A stretch of 64,000 nucleotides of DNA from Hasllibacter sp. MH4015 (GTDB lineage: Bacteria > Pseudomonadota > Alphaproteobacteria > Rhodobacterales > Rhodobacteraceae): the NCBI RefSeq assembly GCF_020177575.1, contig NZ_JAHTBK010000001.1, positions 2,992,001-3,056,000 of the forward strand, given 5' to 3'. Of the stretch, positions 9,909-19,220 are shown in pieces. Within the stretch, counting starts at the first letter, position 1; every line of letters starts with the position of its first letter. The notes under the pieces are model-generated. The model was not told the origin of the DNA, searched no databases, and saw only the letters and a list, made by a program, of their open reading frames with translations. Made by a program: the position numbers and the translations under genes.

Positions 9909-11224
9909 TCGTTGCCCGCATCCTTGCCCCGCTTGCCACAATCGCGGCCCTCACCTTCCCGGCGCAGGCTCAGGTGGAAATCCAGGAAGTCACGTCACCG
10001 GGCGGCATCGACGCCTGGCTCGTGCAGGACAATTCCATCCCCTTCCTCGCCATCGAAATGTGGTTCGGCGGCGGTGCCTCGCTGGACAGCGCAGAAACCG
10101 CGGGGGCGACCAACCTGATGATGGGTCTGCTGGAGGAAGGCTCCGGCGATCTGGACGAGACGGAGTTCGCGACGGCCCTTGAGGGCCTGGCCGCATCGTT
10201 CGATTTCGACACCTATCGCGACGAGGTTGTGGTGTCGGCGACGATCCTGACCCAGAACCGGGACGAGGTGCTGGCGCTTCTCCGGCAGGCGCTGGTCGAG
10301 CCGACCTTCTCCGAATCCGCCTTCGCCCGGGTGCAGCAGCAGGTCGTGTCGTCGCTGGAATATGACGGCAACGATCCCGACCGGCTGGCCGGATGGGCGT
10401 TCAACGAAATGGCCTATGGCGATCACCCCTATGCGGTCCCGTCCGATGGCACGCTGGACAGCGTGGCCGCCTTGACCCGCGATGACATGGTGGCCGCGCA
10501 CCGTGCCGCCCTGGTGCGGGATCGCGTATCGGTCGGCGTCGCCGGTGACATCACGCCCGAGGAACTTGGGCCGTTGCTCGACGCGCTTCTGGGCGATTTG
10601 CCGCTGTCCGAAAGCCCCCTGCCCGGTCCGGCGGAGGTCGCGCTGGAGGCCGGAGTGACCGTCATCGACTTCGCCACGCCGCAATCCTCGGTCTATTTCG
10701 GCCATACCGGCATTGCGCGCGATGATCCGGATTTCTTTCCGGCCTTCGTACTCAACCAGGTTTTGGGGGCCGGTGGCTATCGCTCCCGCCTGATGCGCGA
10801 AGTGCGGGAGGAGCGCGGGCTGACCTACGGCGTCAGCACATGGCTCAGCCTCAATCGCGGCGCGCCGATGATCCAGGGCGGCTTCTCCTCCTCCAACGCT
10901 TTGGTGGCCGAGGCGGTCGACGTGATCCGCTCCGAATGGGCCCTGATGGCGGAGGAAGGGATTTCGGAGGAGGAGCTTGCCGCCGCGCAGCGCTACCTCA
11001 CCGGGGCCTATCCCCTACGGTTCGACGGCAACGGGCAGATCGCGGGCATCCTCGCGGCGATGCAATCCGACGACATGCCGGTGGATTACATCAACACCCG
11101 CAATGACAACGTCATGGCCGTCACGGTGGACGACATCGCCCGCGTGGCAGAACGGTTGATCGACCCCGACAGCCTTCGGTTCGTCGTTGTGGGTCAGCCC
11201 GAAGGCTTCGACGCGGCCAATTGA
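9905..11224 (+). CDS. M16 family peptidase-like protein, non-catalytic partner
   Basis: 439 aa, signal peptide [22 protein letters not shown]. It has the two-domain M16 fold, but the HxxEH zinc motif is absent: the corresponding region reads [11 protein letters not shown]. The C-terminal domain retains the conserved [17 protein letters not shown] block, which in M16 enzymes contributes the Arg-Tyr pair that binds the substrate C-terminus. It therefore likely contributes substrate-binding residues to the catalytic subunit encoded just upstream, with which it shares a 4-nt overlap. A terminator-like hairpin follows directly. Confidence 0.9.
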   Translation: MIVARILAPLATIAALTFPAQAQVEIQEVTSPGGIDAWLVQDNSIPFLAIEMWFGGGASLDSAETAGATNLMMGLLEEGSGDLDETEFATALEGLAASFDFDTYRDEVVVSATILTQNRDEVLALLRQALVEPTFSESAFARVQQQVVSSLEYDGNDPDRLAGWAFNEMAYGDHPYAVPSDGTLDSVAALTRDDMVAAHRAALVRDRVSVGVAGDITPEELGPLLDALLGDLPLSESPLPGPAEVALEAGVTVIDFATPQSSVYFGHTGIARDDPDFFPAFVLNQVLGAGGYRSRLMREVREERGLTYGVSTWLSLNRGAPMIQGGFSSSNALVAEAVDVIRSEWALMAEEGISEEELAAAQRYLTGAYPLRFDGNGQIAGILAAMQSDDMPVDYINTRNDNVMAVTVDDIARVAERLIDPDSLRFVVVGQPEGFDAAN

Positions 11225-11232
11225 TCCCGGAC

Positions 11233-11260
11233 ACGGCGCGCCCTTGCGGTGCGCCGTTTT
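11233..11260 (+). terminator. Rho-independent terminator after the M16 pair
   Basis: A 7-bp stem (11233-11239 pairing with 11251-11257, ACGGCGC/GCGCCGT) is followed by a short T run. It starts 9 nt after the stop of the second M16 gene and ends about 60 nt before mutL. Confidence 0.6.
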
Positions 11261-11322
11261 CCTGTGGAGAGCGGCGCGGAATCGGTTCCCCTCCACCCGG
11301 TGGTCATGCTAAACCTTGGGTC

Positions 11323-13167
11323 ATGCCCGCGACCAACCCCAATATAGGCGCAGATGTGCGCCCGGTGATCCGTCAATTGGACGAGGTCGCGATCAATCGC
11401 ATCGCGGCGGGGGAGGTCGTGGAACGCCCGGCCTCCGCCGTGAAGGAGCTGGTGGAAAACGCCGTCGACGCGGACGCGCGCCGTGTGGTGATAGAGGTCG
11501 CCCATGGCGGCAAGACCCTGATCCGCGTCACCGATGACGGTGTCGGGATGGAGGCGGCGGACCTGCCCCTGGCCCTCAGCCGCCACGCGACATCCAAGAT
11601 CGACGGCACCGACCTGCTCAACATCCGGTCTTTCGGCTTCCGGGGCGAGGCGCTGCCCTCGCTTGGCGCGGTCGGGCGGCTGACCATCACCTCGCGGGCG
11701 GGCGGCGACGCGCACCGGATCCGCGTGACCGGCGGCCAGGATAGCGCCGTGAAACCCGCCGCGCTGAACCGCGGCACGATGGTGGAACTGCGCGATCTGT
11801 TCTTCGCTACGCCGGCGCGCCTGAAATTCCTGCGCAGCGACCGGGCGGAGATGCAGGCGATCACGGATGTGGTCAAGCGGCTCGCCATGGCCGAACCGGC
11901 GGTGGGCTTCACCCTGAAGGATGTCACCGACGGGGAACGCGTGGTGTTCCGCGCCGATCCGGAAACGGGTGACCTCTTCGACGCTTTGCGCGGGCGCCTG
12001 ACGACGATCCTTGGCCGCGACTTTACCGAGAATGCGCTGGCCATTGACGCCGAACGCGAGGGGCTGCGCCTGACCGGCTATGCCGCCTTGCCCACCTATT
12101 CCCGTGGCTCCGCCGTCGCACAATTCCTGTTCGTGAACGGGCGGCCGGTGCGCGACAAACTTCTGATCGGGGCGTTGCGCGGCGCCTATATGGACGTGCT
12201 TAGCCGGGACCGGCACCCGGCGGCGGCCCTGTTCATTGATTGTCCGCCGGAACGGGTGGACGTGAACGTGCATCCCGCGAAGTCGGAGGTGCGGTTTCGT
12301 GAACCGGGCCTGGCGCGCGGCCTAATCGTCAGCGCCCTGCGCCACGCTTTGGCGGAGGCCGGGCACCGTGCCTCCTCGACCGTCGCTGACGCGACGTTGC
12401 AGGCTTTCTCAACCGCTCCTCGGGGCGCTCTGGGCGAGCCCCCCTCCTCGCAGCCGACCTTCTCCGGCGCACCGCGGGTGTATCAGATGGATCGCCCGGC
12501 GCAGGGTCGGATGGGTGGCTTCGCGGAGGCCACACCGGATTGGGGCAATGCCCCGTCCGCACGGGTCGATGAGCAGTTTATCGAAAGCGACGGCCCCCTC
12601 GGTGCCGCCCGCGCGCAGGTCCATGAGAATTACATCATCGCGCAGACCCCGAAGGGAATTGTTCTGGTCGACCAACACGCGGCCCACGAACGGCTGGTCT
12701 ATGAGCGGCTCAAGGCTCAGATGGCGGAACACGGCGTCGCGCGGCAGGCGCTCCTGATCCCCGAGATCGTGACCCTTGGCGCGGATGCCGATCGCCTGCT
12801 CGACCACGCGGCGGAACTGGAACGCTTCGGCCTGCTGATCGAAGCCTTCGGCCCCGGCACCATAGCCGTGCGTGAAACCCCAGCCATCCTGGGGGAGATC
12901 AACGCGGAGGCGCTTCTGCGCGACGTGCTGGATGAACTGGACGATCTGGGCGACAGCCAGACCTTGCAGGCGCGGGTTGAAGCGGTGCTCAGCCGCGTGG
13001 CCTGCCATGGCTCCATCCGGTCGGGCCGCCAGATGCGCGCCGATGAGATGAACGCGCTCCTGCGCGAGATGGAGGCGACACCGCTCAGCGGCCAGTGCAA
13101 CCATGGGCGACCGACCTATGTGGAACTGAAACTCAGCGACATCGAACGCCTGTTCGGGCGGACCTGA
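11323..13167 (+). CDS. mutL: DNA mismatch repair protein MutL
   Basis: 614 aa. GHKL-family ATPase that couples MutS mismatch recognition to downstream excision. ATPase motifs are all present: ELVENAVDA (motif I), VTDDGVGM (motif II), RHATSKI, and [11 protein letters not shown] (motif III). The C-terminal dimerisation domain runs from about residue 425. It contains the [15 protein letters not shown] and [11 protein letters not shown] segments, the latter being the conserved CPHGRP-like zinc/endonuclease motif region. The start is set at ATG 11323 (MPATNPN); the longer frame would run through the terminator hairpin. Overlapping promoter for mutL-rmuC not identified. Confidence 0.96.
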   Translation: MPATNPNIGADVRPVIRQLDEVAINRIAAGEVVERPASAVKELVENAVDADARRVVIEVAHGGKTLIRVTDDGVGMEAADLPLALSRHATSKIDGTDLLNIRSFGFRGEALPSLGAVGRLTITSRAGGDAHRIRVTGGQDSAVKPAALNRGTMVELRDLFFATPARLKFLRSDRAEMQAITDVVKRLAMAEPAVGFTLKDVTDGERVVFRADPETGDLFDALRGRLTTILGRDFTENALAIDAEREGLRLTGYAALPTYSRGSAVAQFLFVNGRPVRDKLLIGALRGAYMDVLSRDRHPAAALFIDCPPERVDVNVHPAKSEVRFREPGLARGLIVSALRHALAEAGHRASSTVADATLQAFSTAPRGALGEPPSSQPTFSGAPRVYQMDRPAQGRMGGFAEATPDWGNAPSARVDEQFIESDGPLGAARAQVHENYIIAQTPKGIVLVDQHAAHERLVYERLKAQMAEHGVARQALLIPEIVTLGADADRLLDHAAELERFGLLIEAFGPGTIAVRETPAILGEINAEALLRDVLDELDDLGDSQTLQARVEAVLSRVACHGSIRSGRQMRADEMNALLREMEATPLSGQCNHGRPTYVELKLSDIERLFGRT

Positions 13168-13170
13168 GCC

Positions 13171-14658
13171 ATGGAAAACGCACCCCTTTTCGATTTCCTC
13201 GAAAACGTCGCCGCACGCCTGCGCGACAGCAGCCCCTTCGGGCCGGAGGTCGATCCGCTGCCCGCCTATTTCCTGCTGGTCCTGTTCGCGGCGCTGGCCC
13301 TTTTCGCGGCGTGGATCGTCCGGGGCGCGCGCCTGCGCCGGGCGGAACGGGACCTTGCAGGCGTCGAGGATTTGCGCCGCCACATCGCCGCGATGGAAGC
13401 GCGCACGGAACGCCTGACGGAACTGGAACAGGCCGTCAGTGACGTGCGGGAGGAACGCGACAGCCTGCTTGGTGCCTTGAACGCGGCGGAGGCCAAGCTG
13501 GAGACGGTGAATGCCACCCACGAGGCGCGGCTGGAGGAATTGCGCGGCCTCAACGACGCGCTGCAAAGCCGCTTCAAGAACCTCGCCGGCGAAGTTTTGG
13601 AAGGGAATTCAAAGGCCTTCCTCGACCGCGTGACGGAACGCTTCGCCACCCATTCGGAGACGGCAAAGGCCGAACTTGAAGCGCGGCAGAAGGCCATCGA
13701 CGGCATGGTCAAACCGCTCAACGAGAAACTCGGCGCCTTCGACACGGTTCTGCGCGAGATGGAGAAGACCCGCACCGACGCCTATTCCGCCATCCGCACC
13801 CAGGTGGATGAATTGAAGCTGGGGCAAAAGGATCTTACCGGCGAAACGCGCAAGCTGGTCCAGGCCCTCCGCGCGCCCAAAACGCGGGGCCGTTGGGGGG
13901 AAATGCAGCTGCGCCAGGTCTGCGAAATGGCCGGCATGTCGGAACATGTCGATTTCGACACGGAAGTCAGCCACCAGACCGATGGCGGCCTGCAACGCCC
14001 CGATGCCATCGTGCGGATGCCGGGCGGACGGTCGCTGGTGATCGACGCAAAGACCTCGCTCGACGGCTACCTCGATGCGCTGGAGGCTGAAACGCCGGAG
14101 GCCCGCGACATCGCCATCACTCGCCACGCACGGCAGGTCGCCGACCACGTGCGCGCGCTGTCGTCCAAGCGTTACCATGACCTGTTGCAGAACACGCCCG
14201 ATTTCGTCGTCATGTTCATCCCCGGCGACGTGTTCCTCTCCGCCGCTGTCGAGGCCGATCCCGGCCTGATCGAACGCGCGATGGAGGCCCGCGTGGTCAT
14301 CGCGACGCCCTCCACCTTGATCGCGTTGCTGCGCACCATTGCCTTCGGGTGGCAGCAGGAGGCGATTGCGGAAAACGCCATTACCATCCACCGCGAAGCG
14401 AAGGAGCTTTACGGGCGCTTGGCGACCTTCGCGGGCAATCTGCAAAAGGTCGGCACGGCGCTGAACCGCTCCGTCGACAGTTACAACAAGGCGATGGGGT
14501 CACTGGAGGCGCGCGTGTTGCCGTCGGCCCGGAAGCTGGAGGCGATGCAGGTGGTGCAGGAGGCGTCCGACGAACTGAAAGACGCGCCAAGGGTGGAGGC
14601 GGTGCCACGCACGCTCACCGCGCCGGAACTCACCGTGGTGAACGGCGACGAGGATTAA
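13171..14658 (+). CDS. rmuC: DNA recombination protein RmuC
   Basis: 495 aa. An N-terminal transmembrane helix (about 31-50, PAYFLLVLFAALALFAAWIV) is followed by a coiled coil (about 60-150) and the RmuC domain from about 190. This carries GRWGEMQLRQVCEMAGM, RPDAIVRMPGGRSLVIDAK and TPSTLIALLRTIAFGWQQE. RmuC is a putative nuclease of the PD-(D/E)xK fold that limits inverted-repeat-mediated recombination; the VIDAK strand fits the nuclease core. It starts 3 nt after mutL, so both repair genes are one transcript. Its stop overlaps the convergent msrC-like gene by 4 nt. Confidence 0.93.
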   Translation: MENAPLFDFLENVAARLRDSSPFGPEVDPLPAYFLLVLFAALALFAAWIVRGARLRRAERDLAGVEDLRRHIAAMEARTERLTELEQAVSDVREERDSLLGALNAAEAKLETVNATHEARLEELRGLNDALQSRFKNLAGEVLEGNSKAFLDRVTERFATHSETAKAELEARQKAIDGMVKPLNEKLGAFDTVLREMEKTRTDAYSAIRTQVDELKLGQKDLTGETRKLVQALRAPKTRGRWGEMQLRQVCEMAGMSEHVDFDTEVSHQTDGGLQRPDAIVRMPGGRSLVIDAKTSLDGYLDALEAETPEARDIAITRHARQVADHVRALSSKRYHDLLQNTPDFVVMFIPGDVFLSAAVEADPGLIERAMEARVVIATPSTLIALLRTIAFGWQQEAIAENAITIHREAKELYGRLATFAGNLQKVGTALNRSVDSYNKAMGSLEARVLPSARKLEAMQVVQEASDELKDAPRVEAVPRTLTAPELTVVNGDED

Positions 14659-15104
14659 CGCGCGAAGGTCGCCGCAAGGATCGCTTGCAGGGCCGCCGCG
14701 TCGTCTTCCGTAAACGCATCGGGCTGGTCGCTGTCGATGTCGAGCACGGCGATGACCTCCCCCGCCGCATTCCGCACCGGCAGCACGATTTCCGACCGCG
14801 TGGACGACGCGCAGGCGATGTGGCCCGGAAACGCACCCACGTCCGGCACCAATTGCACCTCCCCCGTCCGTGCGGCAGCCCCGCAGACGCCGCGCTCGAA
14901 CGGGATCACCAGACAGCCATGGCCGCCCTGATAGGGGCCGATCTTGAGCAGACCGGGTTCCGTCACACGGTAGAAGCCCGTCCAGTCGAAGCGGTCGTCG
15001 GCATGGTGCAGTTCGCACGCGATCGTGGCCATCAGGGCGACCGTGTCGGTTTCGCCTTCGGTCAGCGATGCGATGGTCTTGGAGAGCGCGTCATAGTCAG
15101 CCAT
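14655..15104 (-). CDS. msrC: GAF-domain free methionine-(R)-sulfoxide reductase (fRMsr)
   Basis: 149 aa, a single GAF domain. All three redox cysteines expected from fRMsr enzymes are present, in HGCLVIP, RGVCGAA and GHIACASS, together with the motif GPYQG and SEIVLPVR. The enzyme reduces free Met-R-sulfoxide with thioredoxin as electron source. ATG 15102-15104 is used here. A GTG at 15117-15119 would add five residues and overlap the upstream thiolase stop, so the start is uncertain. It lies downstream of the thiolase gene on the same strand and converges with rmuC. Confidence 0.86.
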   Translation of the reverse strand: MADYDALSKTIASLTEGETDTVALMATIACELHHADDRFDWTGFYRVTEPGLLKIGPYQGGHGCLVIPFERGVCGAAARTGEVQLVPDVGAFPGHIACASSTRSEIVLPVRNAAGEVIAVLDIDSDQPDAFTEDDAAALQAILAATFAR

Positions 15105-15111
15105 GGCGGGG

Positions 15112-16284
15112 TCAGTCACGCTCGATCGCGATAGCCGTGCCCTCGCCGCCCCCGATGCAGATTGCCGCCACGCCGCGCTTGAGATTGCGCGCCTCCAGCG
15201 CGTGTAGCAGCGTCACGATGATCCGCGCACCGGACGCGCCGATAGGATGGCCAAGCGCGCAGGCCCCGCCGTTCACGTTCATCTTCTCGCGCGGGATGTT
15301 CATCTCGTGCATGAAGGCCATGGGAACGACAGCAAAGGCCTCGTTCACCTCCCACAGATCGACGTCATCCACGCTCCAGCCAAGGCGGTCGAGCAATTTG
15401 CGCGCCGCGGGCACGGGGGCGGTGGGGAACAACGCAGGCGCGTGGGCGTGGGAGGCATGGCCGAGGATGCGCGCGCGCACATTCAGGCCCTGGGCTTCGG
15501 CCATATCGGCGCGCGCCAGAACGAGGGCTGCGGCCCCGTCCGAAATCGACGAAGAATTGGCCGCCGTGACCGTCCCGCCCTCCCGGAATGCGGGCTTGAG
15601 CTGCGGGATCTTGTCGGGCCGCGCTTTGCCGGGCTGCTCGTCTGTCGTGACCTGCACCTCCCCCTTGCGGGTCTTCACGGTGATCGGAGCGACCTCATCG
15701 GCAAACGCGCCGGACTGGATCGCGGAGAGCGCGTTTTCCAGTGACCCCAGTGCGTATGCGTCCTGCGCCTCGCGGGTGAACTGAAACGCCTCTGCGCAAT
15801 CCTCCGCAAAAGTGCCCATCAGGCGGCCCTTGTCGTAGGCGTCTTCCAACCCGTCCAGGAACATGTGATCGAGCGTTTTCTGGTGCCCGATCCGCGCGCC
15901 GCCCCGCATAGACGGCATCAGGTAGGGCGCGTTGGTCATCGATTCCATGCCGCCCGCGACGATCACATCCGCCTGCCCCAACGCCAAAGCATCATGGGCC
16001 ATCATCGCGGCTTTCATGCCCGAGCCGCACATCTTGTTGAGCGTGGTGGCCGGTACGCTCTCGTCCAGACCCGCATGGAACCCGGCCTGTCGCGCGGGCG
16101 CCTGCCCCTGACCGGCGGGCAGAACGCAGCCCATCAGCACCTCGTCGGCTGTTGCCGCGCCTGCGCCATCAAGTGCCGCGCGGATCGCGGCCCCGCCCAA
16201 TTCAGCCGCCGTCACGGGTGACAGCGCCCCCTGAAATCCGCCCATCGGCGTGCGCGCCGCGCCGGTAATGACAACTTGATCCAT
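15112..16284 (-). CDS. Acetyl-CoA C-acyltransferase (thiolase)
   Basis: 390 aa, the standard thiolase length. It carries the nucleophilic cysteine in NKMCGSGMKA (around residue 89), the His in ACALGHPIGASGAR, and the C-terminal acid/base Cys in CIGGGEGTA. It catalyses thiolytic cleavage or Claisen condensation of acyl-CoAs; sequence does not separate biosynthetic acetoacetyl-CoA thiolase from a degradative acyltransferase. The start ATG (16282-16284) follows GGGAGGGA on the minus strand. It is divergent from the STAS gene, and the msrC-like gene follows on the same transcript. No beta-oxidation partners are adjacent. Confidence 0.93.
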   Translation of the reverse strand: MDQVVITGAARTPMGGFQGALSPVTAAELGGAAIRAALDGAGAATADEVLMGCVLPAGQGQAPARQAGFHAGLDESVPATTLNKMCGSGMKAAMMAHDALALGQADVIVAGGMESMTNAPYLMPSMRGGARIGHQKTLDHMFLDGLEDAYDKGRLMGTFAEDCAEAFQFTREAQDAYALGSLENALSAIQSGAFADEVAPITVKTRKGEVQVTTDEQPGKARPDKIPQLKPAFREGGTVTAANSSSISDGAAALVLARADMAEAQGLNVRARILGHASHAHAPALFPTAPVPAARKLLDRLGWSVDDVDLWEVNEAFAVVPMAFMHEMNIPREKMNVNGGACALGHPIGASGARIIVTLLHALEARNLKRGVAAICIGGGEGTAIAIERD

Positions 16285-16372
16285 CTGCCGATCCCTCCCG
16301 ATCCGGTTGCAAACGAAATTGTAAGGAATGGTCCCTACCGTCCAATGAAACTGGTCTGCAAAGGAACACAGG

Positions 16373-16720
16373 ATGGACTTGTCGTACACACCGCATGGCA
16401 CCTTTGGCGTGGTCTATGTGGCCGATACCCGCCTGGACGCAAGTATTGCGATCCAATTCAAGGAAGCGTTTCGCACGGCAACGGCGGATGGGGGGGATGT
16501 GATCCTGGATCTCAGCGCCGTGGAATTCCTCGATTCCAGCGGCCTTGGCGCGATCGTTGCGGTCTACAAGGGCCTGGGTGAAGGGCGGCACATGGCGCTC
16601 GCAGGCCTGCAACCCCCGGTGGAGAAGGTGATGACGCTCACGCGGATGAATTCGGTCTTCGCGATCTTCCCCACCCTTGCCCATGCCGTTGCCGCGGCCA
16701 GTCAGACGGCGGCCGAGTAA
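16373..16720 (+). CDS. STAS-domain anti-sigma factor antagonist
   Basis: 115 aa, one STAS domain. The phosphorylatable serine lies in FLDSSGLGAIVA (about residues 55-66), the SpoIIAA/RsbV signature. These proteins bind a cognate serine kinase/anti-sigma factor when dephosphorylated. ACAGGA precedes the ATG. The gene ends 6 nt before a gene for an HATPase of the RsbW type, a typical partner-switch pair. The cognate phosphatase and the target (a sigma factor or another effector) are not encoded in the window. Alphaproteobacterial STAS/HATPase pairs often control targets other than sigma-B-type factors. Confidence 0.9.
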   Translation: MDLSYTPHGTFGVVYVADTRLDASIAIQFKEAFRTATADGGDVILDLSAVEFLDSSGLGAIVAVYKGLGEGRHMALAGLQPPVEKVMTLTRMNSVFAIFPTLAHAVAAASQTAAE

Positions 16721-16726
16721 ACGGAC

Positions 16727-17188
16727 GTGTCGGGGGCAGGCACCGATCCATCGCATGACGTGCACGCGCGGGTTCTGGAGCGGGCCTTCGGGTCGAGCCC
16801 GGACAATGTCCGCATTGCCCTGAACGACATGAAACAGGCCATGGCGCGGCACGGCACGCCCGCGCCCCTTGCCGATGCCGCGCAGATCATCCTTGGCGAA
16901 GTGCTCAACAACGTGGTCGAACATGCCTACGGGTTCGAGGATGGGCATCCCGTCCGCCTCGCCATCGACCACCGTCCGGACGGCCTGTGGTGTGTCATCA
17001 CCGATCAGGGGCGTGTCATGCCGAACGGCGCGCCACCGGCGGGCATCATGCCGCAAGTTGCAGGCACCCCGCGCGATGATCTTCCCGAAGGCGGCTTCGG
17101 ATGGGCCATGGTCCGCGAAATGACCGACGGCATCCGTTACACGCGCGCAGACGGGGAAAACCGGCTGGAATTTCTGATTCCCGCCTGA
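16727..17188 (+). CDS. RsbW/SpoIIAB-type serine kinase (anti-sigma ATPase)
   Basis: 153 aa. HATPase_c fold of GHKL type: N box EVLNNVVEHAY, a G1 region VITDQGR, and G2 block EGGFGWAMVREM. Such proteins phosphorylate the STAS partner on serine, and sequester a target protein. It starts at GTG 16727, 6 nt after the STAS gene, so both are co-translated. No transmembrane segment, so the protein is cytosolic. What it sequesters cannot be told from the window. It is followed by 455 nt without a supported gene. Confidence 0.88.
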   Translation: MSGAGTDPSHDVHARVLERAFGSSPDNVRIALNDMKQAMARHGTPAPLADAAQIILGEVLNNVVEHAYGFEDGHPVRLAIDHRPDGLWCVITDQGRVMPNGAPPAGIMPQVAGTPRDDLPEGGFGWAMVREMTDGIRYTRADGENRLEFLIPA

Positions 17189-17643
17189 CCGGGGCACTTG
17201 CCCACGACATGACGCATTAAGCCGTGTCGCCAACGCGTGCGACCCGTCCAAGCGCGGCCGGTCTTTCGCACCGCTGCCTTCCCCAACCGTCTGGTCCGGT
17301 GTGAAAACCTCTTTCCTGCCAACGACCTAGCCCAGTCTGCCGTATCGCGACCACCCAGCCGTTCCTAGTCCACCACAGTCCCGGTCCCGGCCGTCCGCCC
17401 CCTGTGACCCAAGCGAATTGACACAGGATTGCCGCAATTCCTCCCCATCGCCGCCGCCTTGAAACGCGACAAGAGCCCTGTAGCTGCAGAGGCTTCCCTC
17501 GGCGTCGCGTGTCAAAGCCCCCACCCAGTGCGCGATGTCGAGGTCCTCTGCGGCGACACTCCCCCTCCCGAAATATCACTGCGCCCCTTGTCCGCACGCG
17601 GCGTCCCTCTAGGCTCTGCCTCCTGACGGGATGGAGGGGCAGG
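17189..17643. other. 455-nt gap without a supported gene
   Basis: Between the RsbW-like gene and ggt. Open frames here on both strands show arginine/proline-rich composition typical of non-coding high-GC DNA, and none has a good ribosome site plus a recognisable domain. An isolated TTGACA (17418-17423) has no convincing -10 partner. No terminator with a T run is visible. The ggt promoter presumably lies in its 3' half. Confidence 0.5.
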
Positions 17644-19212
17644 ATGCGCGATTTTCAGAAACCGGGACGGTCCGCCGTTTACGCCGATCAGGGCATGTGC
17701 GCGACCTCGCACCCCCTCGCGGCAGAGGCCGCCATCACCCTCCTCCGGCAGGGTGGCTCCGCCGTCGATGCCGCCATCGGCGCGGCGATCCTTCTGGGGA
17801 TGTGTGAGCCGCAGAGCACCGGGATCGGCGGCGACATGTTCGCCCTTGTCGCTCAACCCGACGGGGAAATCCTTGGCCTCAACGCGTCCGGTCGCGCGCC
17901 CGCGGGGTTGGATGCCGATGCGATCCGCGCCGGGCACGAGACGATGCCACTCTACGATGTCTCTGCCGTGACGATCCCCGGCGCCATTGACGGGTTCTGC
18001 AAACTCCACGCCGATCACGGGCGTCTTCCGCTCGACCAGGTGCTGGCCCCCGCGATCCACTATGCCGAAGCCGGTGTGCCGGTCGCCCCCCGCGTTGCCC
18101 ACGATTACGCCTCGTCTTCGCATGTCCTGTCAGGCAGGGCGCGCGATTACTTCCTGCATGACGACGCCCCGCTTTCCGTCGGCGCGCGCTTCACCGCCCC
18201 GGGTCAGGCGGAGGTTTTGCGCCACGTCGCCGCCCAAGGCCGGGCGGGGTTCTATGAAGGTGACGTAGCCCAGGACATGGTCGACAGCCTGCAAGCCCTT
18301 GGCGGCACCCACACACTGGAGGATTTCGCAAAAACCGCCTGCACCTACGTCACTCCCCTGCGCGGCACCTACCGCGATGCGGAATTGATCGAGCTTCCGC
18401 CCAACGGCCAGGGTGCGACGGCGATGCTGATCCTCAACATGCTGGAGACGATGACGCCCGAGGCCGACCCCGTCGGCGTGCAGCGTCTGCATCTGGAGGC
18501 GGAAGCGACCAAGCTCGGCTACGACGCCCGCGACCGGTTCCTGGCCGATCCCGATCACGCCACCCGGCTGGACCACATGGTGTCAAAGGACACCGCCAAG
18601 GCGCTGGCGGGCCTGATCGACGCCGACACGGCTCTGCCCGATCCCCGCGCGGCGACCGACAATATCCACAAGGACACGGTCTATATCACCGTCGTGGACA
18701 AGGATCGGCAGGCGGTCAGCCTGATCTACTCGATCTTCCATTCCTTCGGTTCGGGCTTCGCCTCCGACAGGTTCGGCATCCTGTTCCAGAACCGCGGCGC
18801 TGGCTTCACGCTGGAGAAGGGGCACCCGAACGAGGCTGGCCCCGGCAAACGTCCGTTGCACACGATTATCCCCGGCATGCTCAAACTTGGCGATGGGTCA
18901 CTGATGCCCTTTGGCGTCATGGGTGGCTCTTTCCAATCCACCGGCCACGCACGGTTCGTGTCCAACGTGGTCGATTACGGAATGGACCCGCAGGCCGCCA
19001 TCGACGCACCGCGCGCCTTTGCGGAAGCCGGGAAATTGAAGGTCGAACGCGGATATGGCGCGGAGGTGCGCGCGGCGCTGGAGGCCAAGGGCCACACGCT
19101 CATGGAAGATTTCCCGCCCATCGGCGGCGCGCAGGCGATCCGCATACGGCCCGATGGCGTGCTCGAAGGCGGCTCCGACCCGCGCAAGGACGGCATCGCA
19201 CTCGGCTACTGA
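17644..19212 (+). CDS. ggt: Gamma-glutamyltransferase (glutathione hydrolase) family
   Basis: 522 aa. Ntn-hydrolase that self-cleaves and transfers or hydrolyses gamma-glutamyl groups, classically from glutathione. The large-subunit signature GGSAVDAAIGAAILLGMCEPQSTGIGG is present in pieces (SAVDAAIGAAI; STGIGGD). The autocatalytic threonine aligns with Thr345 in the segment HKDTVYITVVDK. The more common TTHxSVVD motif reads TVYITVVD here, so the residue after the nucleophile is Val instead of Thr. GMLKLGDG and GVMGGSFQ follow in the small subunit. No signal peptide is evident after ATG 17644 (preceded by AGGGGCAGG), so the protein seems cytoplasmic. Acylase or gamma-glutamyl-related roles other than glutathione turnover remain possible. 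Confidence 0.9.
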   Translation: MRDFQKPGRSAVYADQGMCATSHPLAAEAAITLLRQGGSAVDAAIGAAILLGMCEPQSTGIGGDMFALVAQPDGEILGLNASGRAPAGLDADAIRAGHETMPLYDVSAVTIPGAIDGFCKLHADHGRLPLDQVLAPAIHYAEAGVPVAPRVAHDYASSSHVLSGRARDYFLHDDAPLSVGARFTAPGQAEVLRHVAAQGRAGFYEGDVAQDMVDSLQALGGTHTLEDFAKTACTYVTPLRGTYRDAELIELPPNGQGATAMLILNMLETMTPEADPVGVQRLHLEAEATKLGYDARDRFLADPDHATRLDHMVSKDTAKALAGLIDADTALPDPRAATDNIHKDTVYITVVDKDRQAVSLIYSIFHSFGSGFASDRFGILFQNRGAGFTLEKGHPNEAGPGKRPLHTIIPGMLKLGDGSLMPFGVMGGSFQSTGHARFVSNVVDYGMDPQAAIDAPRAFAEAGKLKVERGYGAEVRAALEAKGHTLMEDFPPIGGAQAIRIRPDGVLEGGSDPRKDGIALGY

Positions 19213-19220
19213 TTGCGGGC

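Noticed and set aside
17217-17597. 126-residue minus-strand frame in the gap before ggt
   Set aside because: Arg/Gly-rich, no ribosome site and no recognisable domain.
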